DNA of 12,481 nt from DAOTVY01 sp041082245 (GTDB taxonomy: Bacteria > Chloroflexota > Chloroflexia > DTKN01): NCBI GenBank assembly GCA_041082245.1, contig JBDOIE010000240.1:1-12481 (forward strand), written 5' to 3'. Of this stretch, positions 1 through 5,929 are shown piece by piece. The number at the start of each line of letters is the position of its first letter. Positions within the stretch are counted from its first letter, which is position 1. The translations under genes and the position numbers were made by a program. A model generated the notes under the pieces. That model worked only from the letters and a program-made list of their open reading frames with translations. It made no database searches and had not been told where the DNA came from.

Positions 1-19
1 GGTTGCGGAACCGCGCTCC

Positions 20-25
20 AGGAGG
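20..25 (+). promoter_or_regulatory. Ribosome-binding site of the MttB-family gene
   Basis: AGGAGG lies 6 nt before the ATG at 32, which supports that start. The promoter of this gene is not visible, because only 31 nt of upstream sequence are in the window. A tiny inverted repeat (GGTT/AACC around GCGG, positions 1-12) sits at the extreme left edge and is too short to interpret. Confidence 0.8.
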
Positions 26-31
26 CGACCG

Positions 32-1498
32 ATGAGCAAACCCCAACCTGAATTCGCGCGGAGACAACCTCCGTTTTCCCGCCTCACCCCCGAGCAGTGC
101 TCCCGTATCCACGAGGCCAGCCTGGCGATCCTGGAGCGGGCAGGCGCGCGGCTCTTTGACGCCGAAGCGGTCGAACTCTTCCGGCAGGCCGGCGCACAGG
201 TCTGCGAGGGGAACCGCGTTCGTGTGCCGCAAGACCTGGTGGAAGAGGCCCTCCAGGCTGCCCCGAAGGAACTCCTCCTGTACGACCGGAAGGGCCAGCC
301 GGCCCTCCATCTCCAGGGAGCCCACACCTACTACGGCCCAGGATCGGACTGCATGTTCATCGTCGACCACCGCACCGGGGAGCGCCGACGGCCTCTTCTG
401 CGGGATGTGGTGGAGGGCGTAATCGTCTGCGACGCCCTGGAAGAGATCGACTTCCTCATGTCGCTTTTCTTGCCCGCTGACGTCCCCCAGCCAATCGCCG
501 ACCGCTACCAGATGGAAGCGATGCTGAACCACAGCACCAAACCGATCGTCTTTGTCGCCTATGACCTCGCGGGTTGCCGGGACGCCGTCGCGATGGCCGA
601 GGCGGTGGCAGGAGGAGAAGAAGCCCTTCGGACAAGACCGTTCGTTGCCTGTTACATCAACTCCACCACCGGCCTGCTCCACAACACCGAAGCTCTGCAG
701 AAGCTCCTCTTTATGGCCGAAAAGGGCTTGCCCGTTATTTACGTCCCGGGGACGTCTGCCGGCATCACCGAGCCGGTCACGATCGCCGGGAGCACGGCGG
801 TGAAGAACGCCGGCGCCCTCCTCGCCATCGCTCTGGTTTACCTCAAGCGGCCGGGCACACCCGTTATCGTTCCGGGCTGGGGCGGAGTGCCCTTCGATAT
901 GCGCAGCCTCGTCCGGCCCTACTGCGGACCCGATCAGCGCGGCGTGGCCGAGGCGCTGGCCCATTTCTACGGGCTGCCTATGTTCAGCCTGGCAGGAGCC
1001 AGCGATGTAAAAGCTGTGGACAGCCAGGCCGGGATCGAGGCCGCGCTCACGATGCTGGTCGAAGCCCTCGCAGGCGGACACCTGGTCCACGATCTGGGCT
1101 ACCTGGAATCCGGGATGTCCGGCTCGCTGGCGCAGCTCGTCATCTGCGCCGAGATCGTCGGCTGGATCCGCCACGCCCTTCGGGAAGTCGAGGTAAGCGA
1201 GGAGACGCTCGCGCTGGAGCAAATCGTCCAGAAAGGGCCTGATGGCGACTACCTCAAGGAGGCACACACCCGCAGGCACTTCCGGGAACACTGGTACCCA
1301 CGGCTCTTCGACCGGGAGCCGTACAGCCAGTGGGCCGCCCGAGGAGGAAAAACGCTTGCCGAGCGGGCAGCGGAACGGGTCGAAGAGCTTCTCCGACACC
1401 GCCCGGAACCCTTGCCGGAGCCCATCGCCTCCGCCGTCCACGCCGTTGTGGAACAGGCCGGCCGCGGAAATTGCCAGGAACCGCGTTCTCTGGTATAA
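32..1498 (+). CDS. Trimethylamine methyltransferase (MttB) family protein, non-pyrrolysine type
   Basis: This 488-residue protein resembles the MttB/COG5598 family of TIM-barrel methyltransferases. These move a methyl group from a methylated amine, such as trimethylamine, glycine betaine or a related quaternary amine, to a corrinoid protein in the cytoplasm. The similarity runs over nearly the whole length. It includes YGPGSD near residue 102, STTGLLHN near 211, a GTSAGITEPVTIAGST segment near 241, a GYLESGMSGSLAQL segment near 358, and the late TRRHFREHWYPRLFDR stretch. The archaeal enzyme reads an in-frame UAG as pyrrolysine. This frame has no internal stop and ends at TAA, so it belongs to the pyrrolysine-free branch, in which a few members are known glycine betaine or related demethylases. 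The substrate cannot be told from sequence. No corrinoid protein or reductive activase is in the window, and any partner would have to lie to the left or elsewhere. ATG at 32 is preceded by AGGAGG. The stop codon lies inside the -10 box of the next promoter. Confidence 0.85.
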   Translation: MSKPQPEFARRQPPFSRLTPEQCSRIHEASLAILERAGARLFDAEAVELFRQAGAQVCEGNRVRVPQDLVEEALQAAPKELLLYDRKGQPALHLQGAHTYYGPGSDCMFIVDHRTGERRRPLLRDVVEGVIVCDALEEIDFLMSLFLPADVPQPIADRYQMEAMLNHSTKPIVFVAYDLAGCRDAVAMAEAVAGGEEALRTRPFVACYINSTTGLLHNTEALQKLLFMAEKGLPVIYVPGTSAGITEPVTIAGSTAVKNAGALLAIALVYLKRPGTPVIVPGWGGVPFDMRSLVRPYCGPDQRGVAEALAHFYGLPMFSLAGASDVKAVDSQAGIEAALTMLVEALAGGHLVHDLGYLESGMSGSLAQLVICAEIVGWIRHALREVEVSEETLALEQIVQKGPDGDYLKEAHTRRHFREHWYPRLFDREPYSQWAARGGKTLAERAAERVEELLRHRPEPLPEPIASAVHAVVEQAGRGNCQEPRSLV

Positions 1499-1499
1499 T
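1471..1499 (+). promoter_or_regulatory. Sigma-70-like promoter for greA-lysS
   Basis: TTGCCA (1471-1476) and TATAAT (1494-1499) are separated by exactly 17 nt, and TGG before the -10 makes it an extended -10 promoter. Transcription would start near 1505-1507. The -10 box overlaps the TAA stop (1496-1498) of the upstream methyltransferase gene, so the whole promoter lies inside that gene. It leaves about 165 nt of untranslated leader before greA. The same TTGCCA plus TGnTATAATGC layout recurs before the Tad operon. Confidence 0.85.
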
Positions 1500-1554
1500 G
1501 CGTTCAAAAGCCGTCGCCGTCCGGCGTTTACCTGCTCGGTTGGGGTCTACCATA

Positions 1555-1584
1555 GGGAAACGGGGATCTTCCCCGGCAATTCCC
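1555..1584 (+). other. greA leader hairpin 1
   Basis: This is a two-part stem in the transcribed leader. The outer arms GGGAA (1555-1559) and TTCCC (1580-1584) enclose an inner GC-rich stem, CGGGGA (1561-1566) with TCCCCG (1570-1575), closed by a 3-nt TCT loop. No T-run follows, so it is not a terminator by itself. It may be a regulatory RNA element or simply leader structure; no known riboswitch class was recognised. Confidence 0.5.
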
Positions 1585-1586
1585 AG

Positions 1587-1622
1587 ACGTCAACTCCGGT
1601 AAGGAAGTTGGCGTTTCTTGTT
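1587..1622 (+). terminator. Terminator-like hairpin in the greA leader (possible attenuator)
   Basis: Arms ACGTCAACT (1587-1595) and AGTTGGCGT (1606-1614) pair over 9 bp with one G-T pair. The pairing can be extended into the loop (TCC with GGA) if one A is bulged. A U-rich tail, TTTCTTGTTGT, follows at once. The hairpin lies about 85 nt downstream of the strong promoter and 47 nt before greA. It could therefore terminate messages arriving from the methyltransferase gene, or act as a partial attenuator of greA-lysS. The T-run is interrupted, which argues for leaky rather than full termination. Confidence 0.5.
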
Positions 1623-1668
1623 GTCTCGACGGATGCTTCTCCGGACGACGAAAGCAGGAGGGAATCGC

Positions 1669-2133
1669 GTGACTGCACCGACGTTGCTCACACCGGATGG
1701 ATTGGCCAGGCTCCAGGCCGAACTGGAAATGCTCCGCACCGAAGGGCGGCGAAATGCAGCCCGACGGATCCGCGAAGCGAAAGCCCTGGGCGACGTCCGG
1801 GAGAGCGGCGAGTACGAGGACGCGAAGGAGTACCAGGCGTTCATCGAAGGACGTATCCGGGAGCTGGAGCGGCTCCTTGCGGACGTGCAGATCATCGAAA
1901 CCGGGGACCGGAGCGACGCGATCGGCCTGGGGAGCCGCGTCCGGGTACGGGATAACGAAGGGAGCGAGGAGACCTGGACGATCGTCGGTTCCGCCGAGGC
2001 CGATCCCCGACAGGGCCGCATCTCGAACGAATCGCCAGTCGGGAAAGCGTTGCTCGGGCGGAGGGCGGGCGAAACCGTAGAGGTAGAGACACCCGCCGGC
2101 ACGATGCGCTGGACTATCCTGGCGGTCGAGTGA
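1669..2133 (+). CDS. greA: Transcript cleavage factor GreA
   Basis: GreA enters the RNA polymerase secondary channel and stimulates cleavage of backtracked RNA, rescuing paused elongation complexes in the cytoplasm. The 154-residue product matches the usual GreA length of about 157. Residues 1-75 form the antiparallel coiled coil. Its tip reads LGDVRESGEYEDAKEYQ and carries the acidic pair D42 and E45 that positions the catalytic magnesium. Residues 80-154 are the FKBP-like C-terminal domain (GSRVRVRD, WTIVGSAEAD, ISNESPVGKALLG). The frame is open upstream to a TTG at 1618, but the GTG at 1669 is chosen. It has AGGAGGG at 1656-1662 with 6 nt spacing, and starting there gives the normal GreA N-terminus. 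lysS follows 19 nt downstream with no promoter between, so the two are very probably co-transcribed from the promoter at 1471-1499. Confidence 0.96.
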   Translation: MTAPTLLTPDGLARLQAELEMLRTEGRRNAARRIREAKALGDVRESGEYEDAKEYQAFIEGRIRELERLLADVQIIETGDRSDAIGLGSRVRVRDNEGSEETWTIVGSAEADPRQGRISNESPVGKALLGRRAGETVEVETPAGTMRWTILAVE

Positions 2134-2141
2134 TACCGGAC

Positions 2142-2155
2142 GGAGAGAGGACTTG
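2142..2155 (+). promoter_or_regulatory. Ribosome-binding site and TTG start of lysS
   Basis: GGAGAG(AGG) at 2142-2150 precedes a TTG codon at 2153-2155. No ATG or GTG lies near in this frame between the greA stop and the TTG. The protein begins with a typical LysRS N-terminal helix and GIDPYP motif straight after it, so TTG is accepted as the start. A rare start codon could lower lysS translation relative to greA. Confidence 0.7.
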
Positions 2156-3895
2156 GAACTGAACGAGTACCAGCGGCGGAGGCTGGAAAAAGCGGAGGCG
2201 CTGCGTCGGGCAGGGATCGACCCTTATCCGGCACGCTGCCTTCGTACCCATTCTGTTGCCGAGGTCTGGCGCACCCTCCCGTTTCCGGAAGAAACGGTCT
2301 GCATACGCGGCGCGATCCGCGTGACGGACGAAGGGGTCGACCTGACCTCCGGCCGGGACCGGGTCTTGCTTCTGGACCTGCCTGCAGAGTTTCCTTCCGC
2401 GGGTAGCGAAGTCGTCTGCTGCGGCTTCCTGTGCCTTTCGCAAGGGGGCCGGCTGGCGCTGCGCGTTGTGGGAACGGACCCCGGCGGCGATGCGCCGGTC
2501 CTGACCGTGGCCGACGCGCGCGCCCGGATCGGAGAGATTCCAGCGGTCACGCTGGCCGGCCGGCTGACCGGCGGCATCCGGGTGATGGGAGGCGCTACCT
2601 TCGTCGACCTGGAGGACGGAAGCGTCATCCCGGAAGGGTACCGCTATCTCCACCCGCACATCCAGCTCTTCCTCAGCCAGGATACCCTCGGCGAGGAAGC
2701 GTACAACGCCTTCCAGCGGTTCTACGATGCCGGGGACATCGTGGAGGTGAGCGGCCGGCCGTTCTTTACCCGGATGGGCCAGCTCAGTCTGCATGTCCAC
2801 GACATCCGTATGCTCTCGAAGGCACTCACGCCACCTCCGGAGAAATTCCACGGCCTCACGGATGTTGAAACCCGCCTTCGCGAACGCTACGCCGATCTCC
2901 TGGCCAATCCGGAGGTGCGCGATCGCTTCCGCAAGCGTGCCGAACTCGTGCGCGCCATCCGCAACTACCTGGACGCGCGCGGTTTCCTGGAGGTCGAAAC
3001 CCCGATCCTGCAGCCGATCTACGGAGGTGCGGCGGCCCGCCCCTTCGTCACCCACCACAACCAGCTCGACCAGGACCTGTACCTGCGTATCTCGTTCGAA
3101 CTTTACCTGAAGCGGCTCCTCGTGGGGATGTACGAGCGCGTCTACGAGATCGGCCACGACTTTCGCAACGAGGGGGTGGACCGGGTACATAATCCCGAAT
3201 TCACCCAGCTGGAGCTCTACCAGGCGTACACAGACTATCATGGCATGATGGAACTCTTCGAGGACATGATCGCCGCCGTCGCCCGGGAGGTGCTGGGGAC
3301 GTGCCGTATCGTCTACCAGGGACAGGAGATCGACCTGACCCCGCCCTGGAAGCGCATCCCCCTTTTCCAGGCTATCCGGGAGAAAAGCGGCATCGATGTG
3401 GAAGCCCATCCCGAGCGCGAGAGCCTTTACGCGGCCATCCGCGCCCGGGGAGGAGAGCCGGACCCGAACGCCTCCTGGGGCAAACTGGTGGATTACGTCC
3501 TCTCTACCTACGTGGAACCGAGCCTCATCCAGCCCACGTTCCTGATCGATTACCCGCTCGAGCTCTCTCCCCTCTCTAAACGCCGGCCGGATCGACCGGA
3601 CCTCGTGGAACGGTTCGAAGGGTTCATCGCCGGGATGGAGGTGTGCAACGCGTTCAGCGAGCTGAACGACCCCATCGACCAGGAAGAACGCTTCCTCAGC
3701 CAGGGCCGTGCCCTGGAGGCAGGAGACCTGGAAGCGCACCCGATGGATGTCGACTTCTTGAAGGCATTGATGTACGGGATGCCGCCGGCCGGAGGACTGG
3801 GCACCGGCATCGACCGCCTGGCGATGCTCTTCACCGACCAGACGACCATCCGCGAGGTGATCCTCTTCCCTCACCTGCGCCAGCCGGGGACATAA
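2153..3895 (+). CDS. lysS: Lysyl-tRNA synthetase, class II, with enlarged N-terminal region
   Basis: This cytoplasmic enzyme charges tRNA-Lys with lysine using ATP. The class II catalytic core is intact. Motif 1 lies near residues 277-291 (GFLEVETPILQPIYGG). Motif 2 is at 337-354 (FRNEGVD, HNPEFTQLE, with the ATP-binding Arg338). Motif 3 is at 548-559 (GLGTGIDRLAML, Arg555). The LysRS signature GGAAARPFVTHHN (291-303) and ELYLKRLLVG (316-325) separate it from AspRS and AsnRS. At 580 residues it is about 80 longer than typical bacterial LysRS. The extra length is N-terminal: after the usual THSVAEV (residues 32-38) comes an OB-like segment (about 45-108). A second TVADARA segment (118-124) then leads into the canonical OB fold (132-222). 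That fold also carries about 10 extra residues after DLEDGS. The gene shares an operon with greA. It ends 6 nt from the convergent pfkA with no convincing terminator. Confidence 0.95.
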   Translation: MELNEYQRRRLEKAEALRRAGIDPYPARCLRTHSVAEVWRTLPFPEETVCIRGAIRVTDEGVDLTSGRDRVLLLDLPAEFPSAGSEVVCCGFLCLSQGGRLALRVVGTDPGGDAPVLTVADARARIGEIPAVTLAGRLTGGIRVMGGATFVDLEDGSVIPEGYRYLHPHIQLFLSQDTLGEEAYNAFQRFYDAGDIVEVSGRPFFTRMGQLSLHVHDIRMLSKALTPPPEKFHGLTDVETRLRERYADLLANPEVRDRFRKRAELVRAIRNYLDARGFLEVETPILQPIYGGAAARPFVTHHNQLDQDLYLRISFELYLKRLLVGMYERVYEIGHDFRNEGVDRVHNPEFTQLELYQAYTDYHGMMELFEDMIAAVAREVLGTCRIVYQGQEIDLTPPWKRIPLFQAIREKSGIDVEAHPERESLYAAIRARGGEPDPNASWGKLVDYVLSTYVEPSLIQPTFLIDYPLELSPLSKRRPDRPDLVERFEGFIAGMEVCNAFSELNDPIDQEERFLSQGRALEAGDLEAHPMDVDFLKALMYGMPPAGGLGTGIDRLAMLFTDQTTIREVILFPHLRQPGT

Positions 3896-3901
3896 GGTCG
3901 G

Positions 3902-4882
3902 CTACTTGTCCAGCGTTTGCGCGAGCTGGTAGAGGCGCATGTCGAGCGGTTTCCCCTTGCTGACCACTTCCTCCAGAGGGACGCAGACCGCTTCCCCGTG
4001 GGAAAGGCCCACCATCACCCCGCGCTGTCCCGCGAGCAAATACTCGACCGCAGCCGCTCCCAACCGCGAGGCGAGGATCCGGTCGAACGCCCGGGGAGAG
4101 CCCCCGCGCTGCACATGGCCCAGGATGGTCACCCGCGTTTCGAAGCCGGTCTCCTCGCGGTGCTCGTCCAGGAAGGCCTTGATCTCGGTGGCCCGGTGGC
4201 TTGCGCCCTCTGCCACGACGATGATGCAGTGCGTCTTGCCCTTGATGTAGGCGCGCTGCAGGCCGGCCAGCACTTCTTCCAGGGTAAAGGGAACCTCAGG
4301 GATCAGCACCATCTCCGCGCCACCGGCGATCCCGCCCATCAGCGCCAGGTACCCGCAGTTGCGCCCCATCACCTCGATCAGGAAGGCCCGGCGGTGCGAC
4401 GAAGCCGTATCCTTGATCATATCGATCGCGTTGAGCAGCGTGTTCAGCGCCGTATCGACCCCGATGGCCATTTCCGTTCCGTAGATATCGTTGTCGATCG
4501 AGCCCGGGATGCCGATCACGGTAAAGCCCTGCCGGTGCAATTCCAGCGCCCCCCGCATCGAACCGTCGCCTCCGATGACCACCAGGGCGTCGATCGCGTT
4601 CTTGCTCAGGTTGTGCAACGCTTCCATCCGGCCGCGGGCTGTCATGAATTCGGGACAGCGGGCCGTCCCCAGGATCGTCCCGCCCCGCTGGATGATCCCG
4701 CCCACCGAACGGGCCGTCAGTTCTTCCATGTCGTTGTCCAGGAGCCCCTGGTAGCCCCGGTGCACGCCGATCGGCGTGATCCCGTGCTCCAGGGCGGTCC
4801 GCACCACTGCCCGGATCGCCGGGTTCATCCCGGGGCCGTCGCCACCGCTTGTGAGTACCGCAAGTCTCCTGATTTCGCTCAT
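3902..4882 (-). CDS. pfkA: ATP-dependent 6-phosphofructokinase
   Basis: The enzyme phosphorylates fructose 6-phosphate to fructose 1,6-bisphosphate in cytoplasmic glycolysis. The 326-residue protein is close to the E. coli PfkA length of 320 and aligns over its full length. Visible motifs are LTSGGDGPGMN (10-20), GGDG (104-107), PGSIDND with catalytic Asp130 (126-132), VMGR (171-174) and GHVQRGGSP (255-263). Gly107 in GGDG and Gly127 in PGSID mark the ATP-using type; pyrophosphate-dependent enzymes usually have Asp and Lys there. Arg24 and Arg28 match the E. coli effector-site arginines, so allosteric control is plausible. ATG at 4880-4882 is preceded on the minus strand by AGGAGG (4889-4894) with 6 nt spacing. 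A consensus promoter lies just upstream. The gene is single, divergent from the Tad operon and convergent with lysS. Confidence 0.96.
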   Translation of the reverse strand: MSEIRRLAVLTSGGDGPGMNPAIRAVVRTALEHGITPIGVHRGYQGLLDNDMEELTARSVGGIIQRGGTILGTARCPEFMTARGRMEALHNLSKNAIDALVVIGGDGSMRGALELHRQGFTVIGIPGSIDNDIYGTEMAIGVDTALNTLLNAIDMIKDTASSHRRAFLIEVMGRNCGYLALMGGIAGGAEMVLIPEVPFTLEEVLAGLQRAYIKGKTHCIIVVAEGASHRATEIKAFLDEHREETGFETRVTILGHVQRGGSPRAFDRILASRLGAAAVEYLLAGQRGVMVGLSHGEAVCVPLEEVVSKGKPLDMRLYQLAQTLDK

Positions 4883-4912
4883 CGCGATCCTCCTGCCTGA
4901 GGCCCGGAAAGC

Positions 4913-4941
4913 AGTATAGCGCCCGGCCTCCGGGCTGTCAA
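4913..4941 (-). promoter_or_regulatory. Sigma-70-like promoter of pfkA
   Basis: Read on the minus strand, a perfect TTGACA (4936-4941) is followed after 17 nt by TATACT (4913-4918). Transcription would start near 4906, giving a leader of about 24 nt before the pfkA ATG. The spacer is filled by a palindrome (4921-4935). The -35 box is 4 bp from the -35 box of the opposite-facing Tad promoter. Confidence 0.88.
4921..4935. promoter_or_regulatory. Palindrome within the pfkA promoter spacer, candidate operator
   Basis: GCCCGG and CCGGGC form perfect 6-bp arms around a CCT centre. The element occupies 15 of the 17 bases between the pfkA -35 and -10 boxes, so a dimeric regulator bound here would block RNA polymerase. 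It also lies about 10 bp upstream of the Tad -35 box. No regulator gene is in the window, and a GC-rich palindrome can arise by chance. Confidence 0.45.
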
Positions 4942-4945
4942 CTTC

Positions 4946-4973
4946 TTGCCAAACGCCGAAAACGTGCTATAAT
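4946..4973 (+). promoter_or_regulatory. Extended -10 promoter of the Tad operon
   Basis: TTGCCA (4946-4951) and a perfect TATAAT (4968-4973) are separated by 16 nt, with TGC directly before the -10 (extended -10). Transcription would start near 4980, leaving a leader of about 43 nt. The ATG at 4972 overlaps the -10 box, so it cannot be the start codon of the following gene from this promoter. Confidence 0.85.
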
Positions 4974-5022
4974 GCAACTGTACCCAGGAACGGCTCCCAC
5001 ACACAGAAGGAGGGGATCACCC

Positions 5023-5913
5023 ATGAAGAAGCGAGGCGGTCGAGTTTTCCTGCTCCTGGGCATTATTCTCATCGTCATTGTGGCCGCAGCACTCCTGTTG
5101 ATGTCGCGTGGGGGAGGGTTTCCAGGAGTCTCTCCGGCCCAGCCCACTCCGTCACCCACCCGGCCCCCTGTGGACGCGGTCGTGGTCATCAAGGAGATCC
5201 AGCCCAATACCGTCCTGACGGCGCGAAACGCCGCCGAGTACCTGGAGGTGCGCAAGGTCGATGCGGCCCGGTTCGACCCGACCCGGCACCTGACGACGCT
5301 CGAGTCCACCTACAACAAACGCATCAGCTCGACGCTGCCTCTGGCAGTGGACACGTTGCTCGACCGCTCGGTACTGGTCGAACCTCCGATCTCCTACGAA
5401 ATTCCGGCGGGGAAGAAGGGAGTGCCGCTCCTGGTCAACGCAACCTCTGGAATCGGTCATCTCCTCTCTCCGGGAGATGTCGTGGACGTCATCCTGATGT
5501 ACAACGTCACCGTGTACCCGACGACGAAACCGGGCCAGGGAAATGTCGCGGAAATGGGACCCTGCGAGGAGTGCCCGTCCAAGACGCTCCCGGTCGTCAA
5601 GACGGTCATCCAGAAGGTCCCCGTGCTGCGGGTCGTCGATTACCCTGCGGTGGAGGGAAGACTCCCGGAAGACCAGGTGTTCCTCGTCCTGCTCGCGATG
5701 TCGGACCAGGAGGCAGAGCTGGTCAAGTTCGCTGAGCTGAGCGATGCGGCGACGGTCCAGCTGGTGGTGCGCAACTACTTCGACACGATAGAAGAGATCA
5801 CTACCGGGATCACCGACAAATTGCTCTTCGACCGTTACCTTCCGGTACCCTGCCCGCTGGCGATCGACGGCGTGTACCCGAAGTACGCCTGCGCAGGAGG
5901 GGTCACACCGTAA
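5023..5913 (+). CDS. cpaB: Flp/Tad pilus assembly protein CpaB (RcpC-like)
   Basis: This looks like the CpaB/RcpC accessory protein of Tad (Flp) pilus systems, a membrane-anchored protein acting outside the cytoplasmic membrane. The 296-residue product begins MKKR and has one hydrophobic segment (about 8-27). A Pro/Thr/Ser-rich linker (about 37-50, PTPSPTRPP) follows, then a SAF-like domain (about 51-120: VVVIKEIQPNTVLTARN, with DTLLDRSVLVEP at its end). The C-terminal region has the typical GDVVDVI (151-157) and the VFLVLLAMSDQEAELVKFA pattern. The start is ATG 5023, preceded by AGGAGGGG (5008-5015). The longer frame from 4972 would begin inside the -10 box. Cys181 and Cys184 (CEEC) plus Cys277 and Cys290 lie in the exported part and could form disulfides. 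It is the first gene of the five-gene Tad operon. The family call rests on pattern and context. Confidence 0.85.
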   Translation: MKKRGGRVFLLLGIILIVIVAAALLLMSRGGGFPGVSPAQPTPSPTRPPVDAVVVIKEIQPNTVLTARNAAEYLEVRKVDAARFDPTRHLTTLESTYNKRISSTLPLAVDTLLDRSVLVEPPISYEIPAGKKGVPLLVNATSGIGHLLSPGDVVDVILMYNVTVYPTTKPGQGNVAEMGPCEECPSKTLPVVKTVIQKVPVLRVVDYPAVEGRLPEDQVFLVLLAMSDQEAELVKFAELSDAATVQLVVRNYFDTIEEITTGITDKLLFDRYLPVPCPLAIDGVYPKYACAGGVTP

Positions 5914-5929
5914 GGGCGGGAGGCAGTGT

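Noticed and set aside
32..1498. Pyrrolysine-encoding mttB with a UAG read through
   Set aside because: The frame is open without any internal TAG and ends in TAA, so no pyrrolysine is encoded.
1498..1602. A possible leader peptide starting at the ATG inside TATAATG
   Set aside because: The ATG overlaps the -10 box, so it would not be in the greA transcript, and it has no ribosome-binding site.
1618..1668. A longer greA start at TTG 1618
   Set aside because: It would add 17 residues that do not resemble GreA, and it lies just after the terminator-like hairpin. GTG 1669 has a well-placed AGGAGGG and gives the normal length.
2114..3874. A 586-residue open frame on the minus strand opposite lysS
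   Set aside because: It is exactly antisense to a clear class II LysRS. Its translation is rich in His, Arg, Val, Asp and Gln with no recognisable motif, as expected from the complement of GC-biased codons.
3917..4900. A 327-residue plus-strand frame opposite pfkA
   Set aside because: It is antisense to a complete PfkA with all active-site motifs, and its composition is shadow-like.
4883..4907. Weak hairpin in the pfkA leader that could mask its AGGAGG
   Set aside because: Only about 4 bp (CCTC with GAGG) could pair around a 6-nt loop; this is too weak to claim regulation.
4972..5022. A longer cpaB start at ATG 4972
   Set aside because: The codon overlaps the -10 box, upstream of the expected transcription start. 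ATG 5023 has a strong ribosome-binding site and gives a proper MKKR-plus-hydrophobic N-terminus.
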